Source: Artocarpus heterophyllus
Lineage: Eukaryota > Streptophyta > Magnoliopsida > Rosales > Moraceae
Assembly (NCBI GenBank): GCA_025403435.1
Contig: CM046351.1
Location: forward strand, 25,819,730-25,883,729
DNA length: 64,000 nt
Direction: 5' to 3'
Under the pieces are notes generated by a model, which saw only the letters and a program-made list of their open reading frames with translations, did no database searches and had not been told where the DNA came from. Each line of letters starts with the position of its first letter. The stretch's first letter is position 1. The translations under genes and the position numbers were made by a program. Of this stretch, positions 61,182 through 64,000 are shown piece by piece.

Positions 61182-61509
61182 GTAGAACCCAAGACGTGGA
61201 TAATAAAACTTCTTTGATTATATGAAAAGTACTTTATGCATCAAGACTTAATATTACACACATAAAAGAGAAATATCAAATATCATAACTTTTGCTATCA
61301 TTTGGCACTAATAGCACTAACTCACTGCACTTGCTTACAAACCTTACTTTTATAAAAAAAAAAAAAAAATTGCTTACTTTACCGTACAACACAATGAGCT
61401 AAGTTGTTCAATCTATAGTTGGGGTAGGCCCCCAAATTTTTTATGCATCCAAAGTGTAAAATGTAACATTTGTTGCTCATCTGGTTTGGTAGAAGGATAT
61501 ATGTGTTAC
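61182..61509. repeat. Duplicated flank segment, unit 2 (empty site of element B)
   Basis: Counterpart of 39591-39905. Here GTAGAACCC follows TTTTTATG without interruption, giving the pre-insertion state of the element B target. A poly-A run near 61354-61369 is longer than in unit 1. Confidence 0.85.
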
Positions 61510-62755
61510 TGTTGAAAAAATAGTACGCAGTAGAGTTTTAAAATCTTTTTATATCATAGTATTTTTTAAAACACAAGTTTGACACGCTACATGTATAAAT
61601 TAACCAGATAGTACTAACATTGTAGATGTCTAAAAGCTACCGCAATTAGTGAAGAGAAGTAATGTTCCAGAAGGTCCTCAACCAACTTGTTTTTTTTGTT
61701 ATTCTCTATCATCGATAGGAGTGAGTGTGGGCTCACGACGTTCAGCTTTTCCCCAGGTGGCTCTCCTTCCAACCAATTGAGAAATAACCAAAGCTATAAT
61801 TCGTGATTTGTGAATGATAGCTCTTTGGGGAGTTTCAGAGTCTCACTCTAGATTTCTCAACTAATCTAAATAAATAATAATGAGTTTTACTTCCCTTTTA
61901 TAGAGGTTAGGCCTAGGAGTCAGTACTTGTTAGATAAGGCCTCGAAAATTCGATCAGAACCAAATCCGAATCAATATCTGATAAAATTACGTAGAAACAC
62001 GTAATCTTTTTACTGCCCAGTCGGCAAGCCGAATTGGCAGATCGGCCTGCCAAGCTTGCGATAAAAAGTTTCCTGCGAATCTTTATTTCCCACCTGAGAT
62101 TCTTGGAACAAAGTCTTAGTTTTAATTCAAATGACCTGATAGAGAAGTTATCTGATTAAAACAGTCATATCTAGATAATCTCTAGAAAAATAAATATTTC
62201 TGATAATTAAACAAGTTTATCTTGAATTAATTTATTCAAAATTAATCCAACCGATAAACAGACATGAATTATTTAATCCCAATAATTCAACATATTTATC
62301 TTGAATTAATTTTATCACAAAATTAATTCAACCGATAAACAAACATGAATTATCTGATTTTACTGAATTTCAGCCAATCTGATAAATCTGACATAAGTCA
62401 CCAATTATTGAAAAAGCATGCCGTATCGTTGCAGGATTTTTATGAGCTAGCAAATGGGACCTAATAAACCTATATAGTTCAAACTCCCAATAATTATGAA
62501 ACCCAATATCCCAGATATGCATTTCATAATTATCAACTCAAACACTATTCCACTAAAAGCTTGGAGCTACACTCTCGAACTATATAGAATTACGAAGCCC
62601 GTATAGCTGAGTCTATATGACATATTATAATGTATCGTATCCTCATAAATTATCCATAATCGGCTTAAGGACAAGTTTTGTTTTACCTTCCCAATTATTT
62701 TTATCTTATGTTCTATTATCTCACCATCGAAAAACTTACTATCCAAAGACAGCAT
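61510..62755 (-). repeat. Second copy of LTR C, interrupted by element D
   Basis: It matches 39906 to about 41165 and has the same left flank GTTAC. It stops at AGCAT (62751-62755), where element D begins in the opposite orientation; the remainder should follow D outside the window. TCGGC...GCCGA-type units lie near 62030-62054. Confidence 0.85.
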
Positions 62756-64000
62756 TGTTAGACATGTATGCCCTAAGGAGTAAAAATGTAATACGTTTTT
62801 GGAGATATTTTTATATCAATAAAGAATTTATTCATTTATATATACCAAATCTTGTCCTCTTTACATTCATATATGTTGAATGTATGATAAGCAAACAATA
62901 GTCTGAGACTGTTTGTCTAAACCTTTAAGAATTGGGCATATGATGGACTGATTATGCAGAAGACACGATTCTTAAGGTGACGGTCTAAAACATATGATCC
63001 GCAATCGAGGGAATAAAGTTGGGCGCTTTATTCATGTAAAGATTGTTATGTTGTCTACATCCTTTTTGGGAGATGGTTTGTCTTGACCATCAGAGTTAGA
63101 CTCCGTGAATAGAAACATTGACATGTTGTCATAGATGACGATGTGTTGGATCAGGACATAAAGTGAATTGATTTGGATTAATAATTCTATCTTGGCAAAT
63201 CGATTCACTTTAGACAATTATTTGTATTGTATCTTAATCCTGAGATGAATAATGGGCCCGTTGTCTCGACTTGTGTCTTTTGATGTGCCAAAGGGTAACA
63301 CCCACATCTCAATAGTGGTATGCATGCCGGTACGTTGGAGGCATGACTTTTGATAGCGTAGACTTGTTATTCATAGATATAGAATCCATAGCTCCTCTTT
63401 AGGAGTAATGATATCCTCTTATATGCGTTGTCCTGTAATTGAAAAACTTGAGCGCTCAACCATTTGGATACATAGGTGTAACTGAATGGTATACTATTTT
63501 TGGATAGTAAGTTTTCTGATGGTGAGATAATGGAACGTAAGATAAAAATAATCAGGAAGGTAAGACAGAACTTGTCCTTAAGCCGATTATGGATTATCAT
63601 ATGGGGATACGATACACTTTGATATGTCATAGAGACTTAGCTGTGCGAGCTTCGTAATTCTATAAAGTTTGAGAGTGCAGCTCCAAGCTTTTAGTGGAGT
63701 AGCGTTGGAGTTGATAATTGTGAAATGTATATATAGGATATTGGGTTTCATAATTATCATGAGCTTGAACTTTGTAGGTCCATTTTGGTCCCCTTTGCTA
63801 GCTCACAAAATCCTGTAACGACACGGCGTGCTCTTCCTATAATTGGTGACTTGTGTCAGATTTATCAGATTGGTTTAAAATTTGTAAGAATCAAATAATT
63901 CATGTCTTTTTATCGGTTTAATTAATTTTGTAAGAAATTAATTTAAGATAAACTTGTTGAATTATTGGGATCGGACAATTCTTGTCTGTTTATCGGTTGA
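62756..64000 (+). mobile_element. 5' LTR of copia element D (A/B family, plus strand, incomplete)
   Basis: It begins TGTTAGACATG and follows the LTR sequence of element A, read on the other strand, for 1245 bp to the window end. The family LTR is about 2.0 kb, so roughly 750 bp of LTR and the whole internal region lie beyond. AGCAT before it is the likely left target repeat. It is closer to the LTRs of A and B than to the LTR it entered. Confidence 0.85.

Overview
This is nuclear DNA from a flowering plant, probably a eudicot. It is AT-rich and holds one spliced 26-exon gene family in two copies, surrounded by nested Ty1/copia LTR retrotransposons, solo LTRs and small inverted-repeat elements. 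The species cannot be named from the sequence. No rRNA, tRNA, CRISPR array or bacterial operon structure was seen.

The only clear host genes are two tandem, same-strand (minus) copies of a peroxisomal insulin-degrading-enzyme-like M16 zinc metallopeptidase (PXM16 type). Copy 1 spans 26709-11017 and copy 2 spans 58590-48281. All 26 coding exons can be placed in each, with equal exon lengths that sum to 2916 nt (971 residues plus stop). Copy 2 has a complete set of splice sites but carries Thr-to-Arg at residue 95, next to the conserved substrate-binding Asn96. Copy 1 has the normal residue there, but the acceptor of its intron 3 has changed from AG to GG, so splicing at the nearest AG would shift the frame.

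The two genes lie in a direct segmental duplication: about 5334-28058 corresponds to 42438-60092, and 39591-41165 corresponds to 61182-62755. The order of events can be read from empty sites. LTR C (39906-41897, with counterpart 61510-62755) was present before the duplication. Afterwards element A inserted at 5333/5334 (empty site 42438), a 5.2-kb copia element entered intron 18 of copy 1 (13758-18962; empty site near 50873), element B inserted at the counterpart of 61182, element D inserted into the second copy of LTR C, and several small elements landed in one copy or the other. Element B then lost its 3' part together with about 1.1 kb of flank that survives in the other copy at 60093-61181.

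Layout: 1-5333 copia element A (5' half, minus strand); 5334-11016 spacer; 11017-26709 IDE-like copy 1 with the intronic copia; 26710-28058 promoter side with a 360-bp inverted repeat; 28059-39590 decayed copia element B holding two 2.36-kb nested solo LTRs; 39591-42437 flank, LTR C and unique DNA; 42438-48280 duplicated spacer; 48281-58590 IDE-like copy 2; 58591-61181 promoter side with a three-arm inverted repeat; 61182-64000 flank, truncated LTR C and the start of element D.

The most unusual signal lies in the 1.7-kb untranslated leader of elements A and B. It is an array of about eleven units, spaced 21-22 bp, built on the interrupted palindrome TCGGC-NN-GCCGA. Two or three more units sit in the LTRs of the same family.
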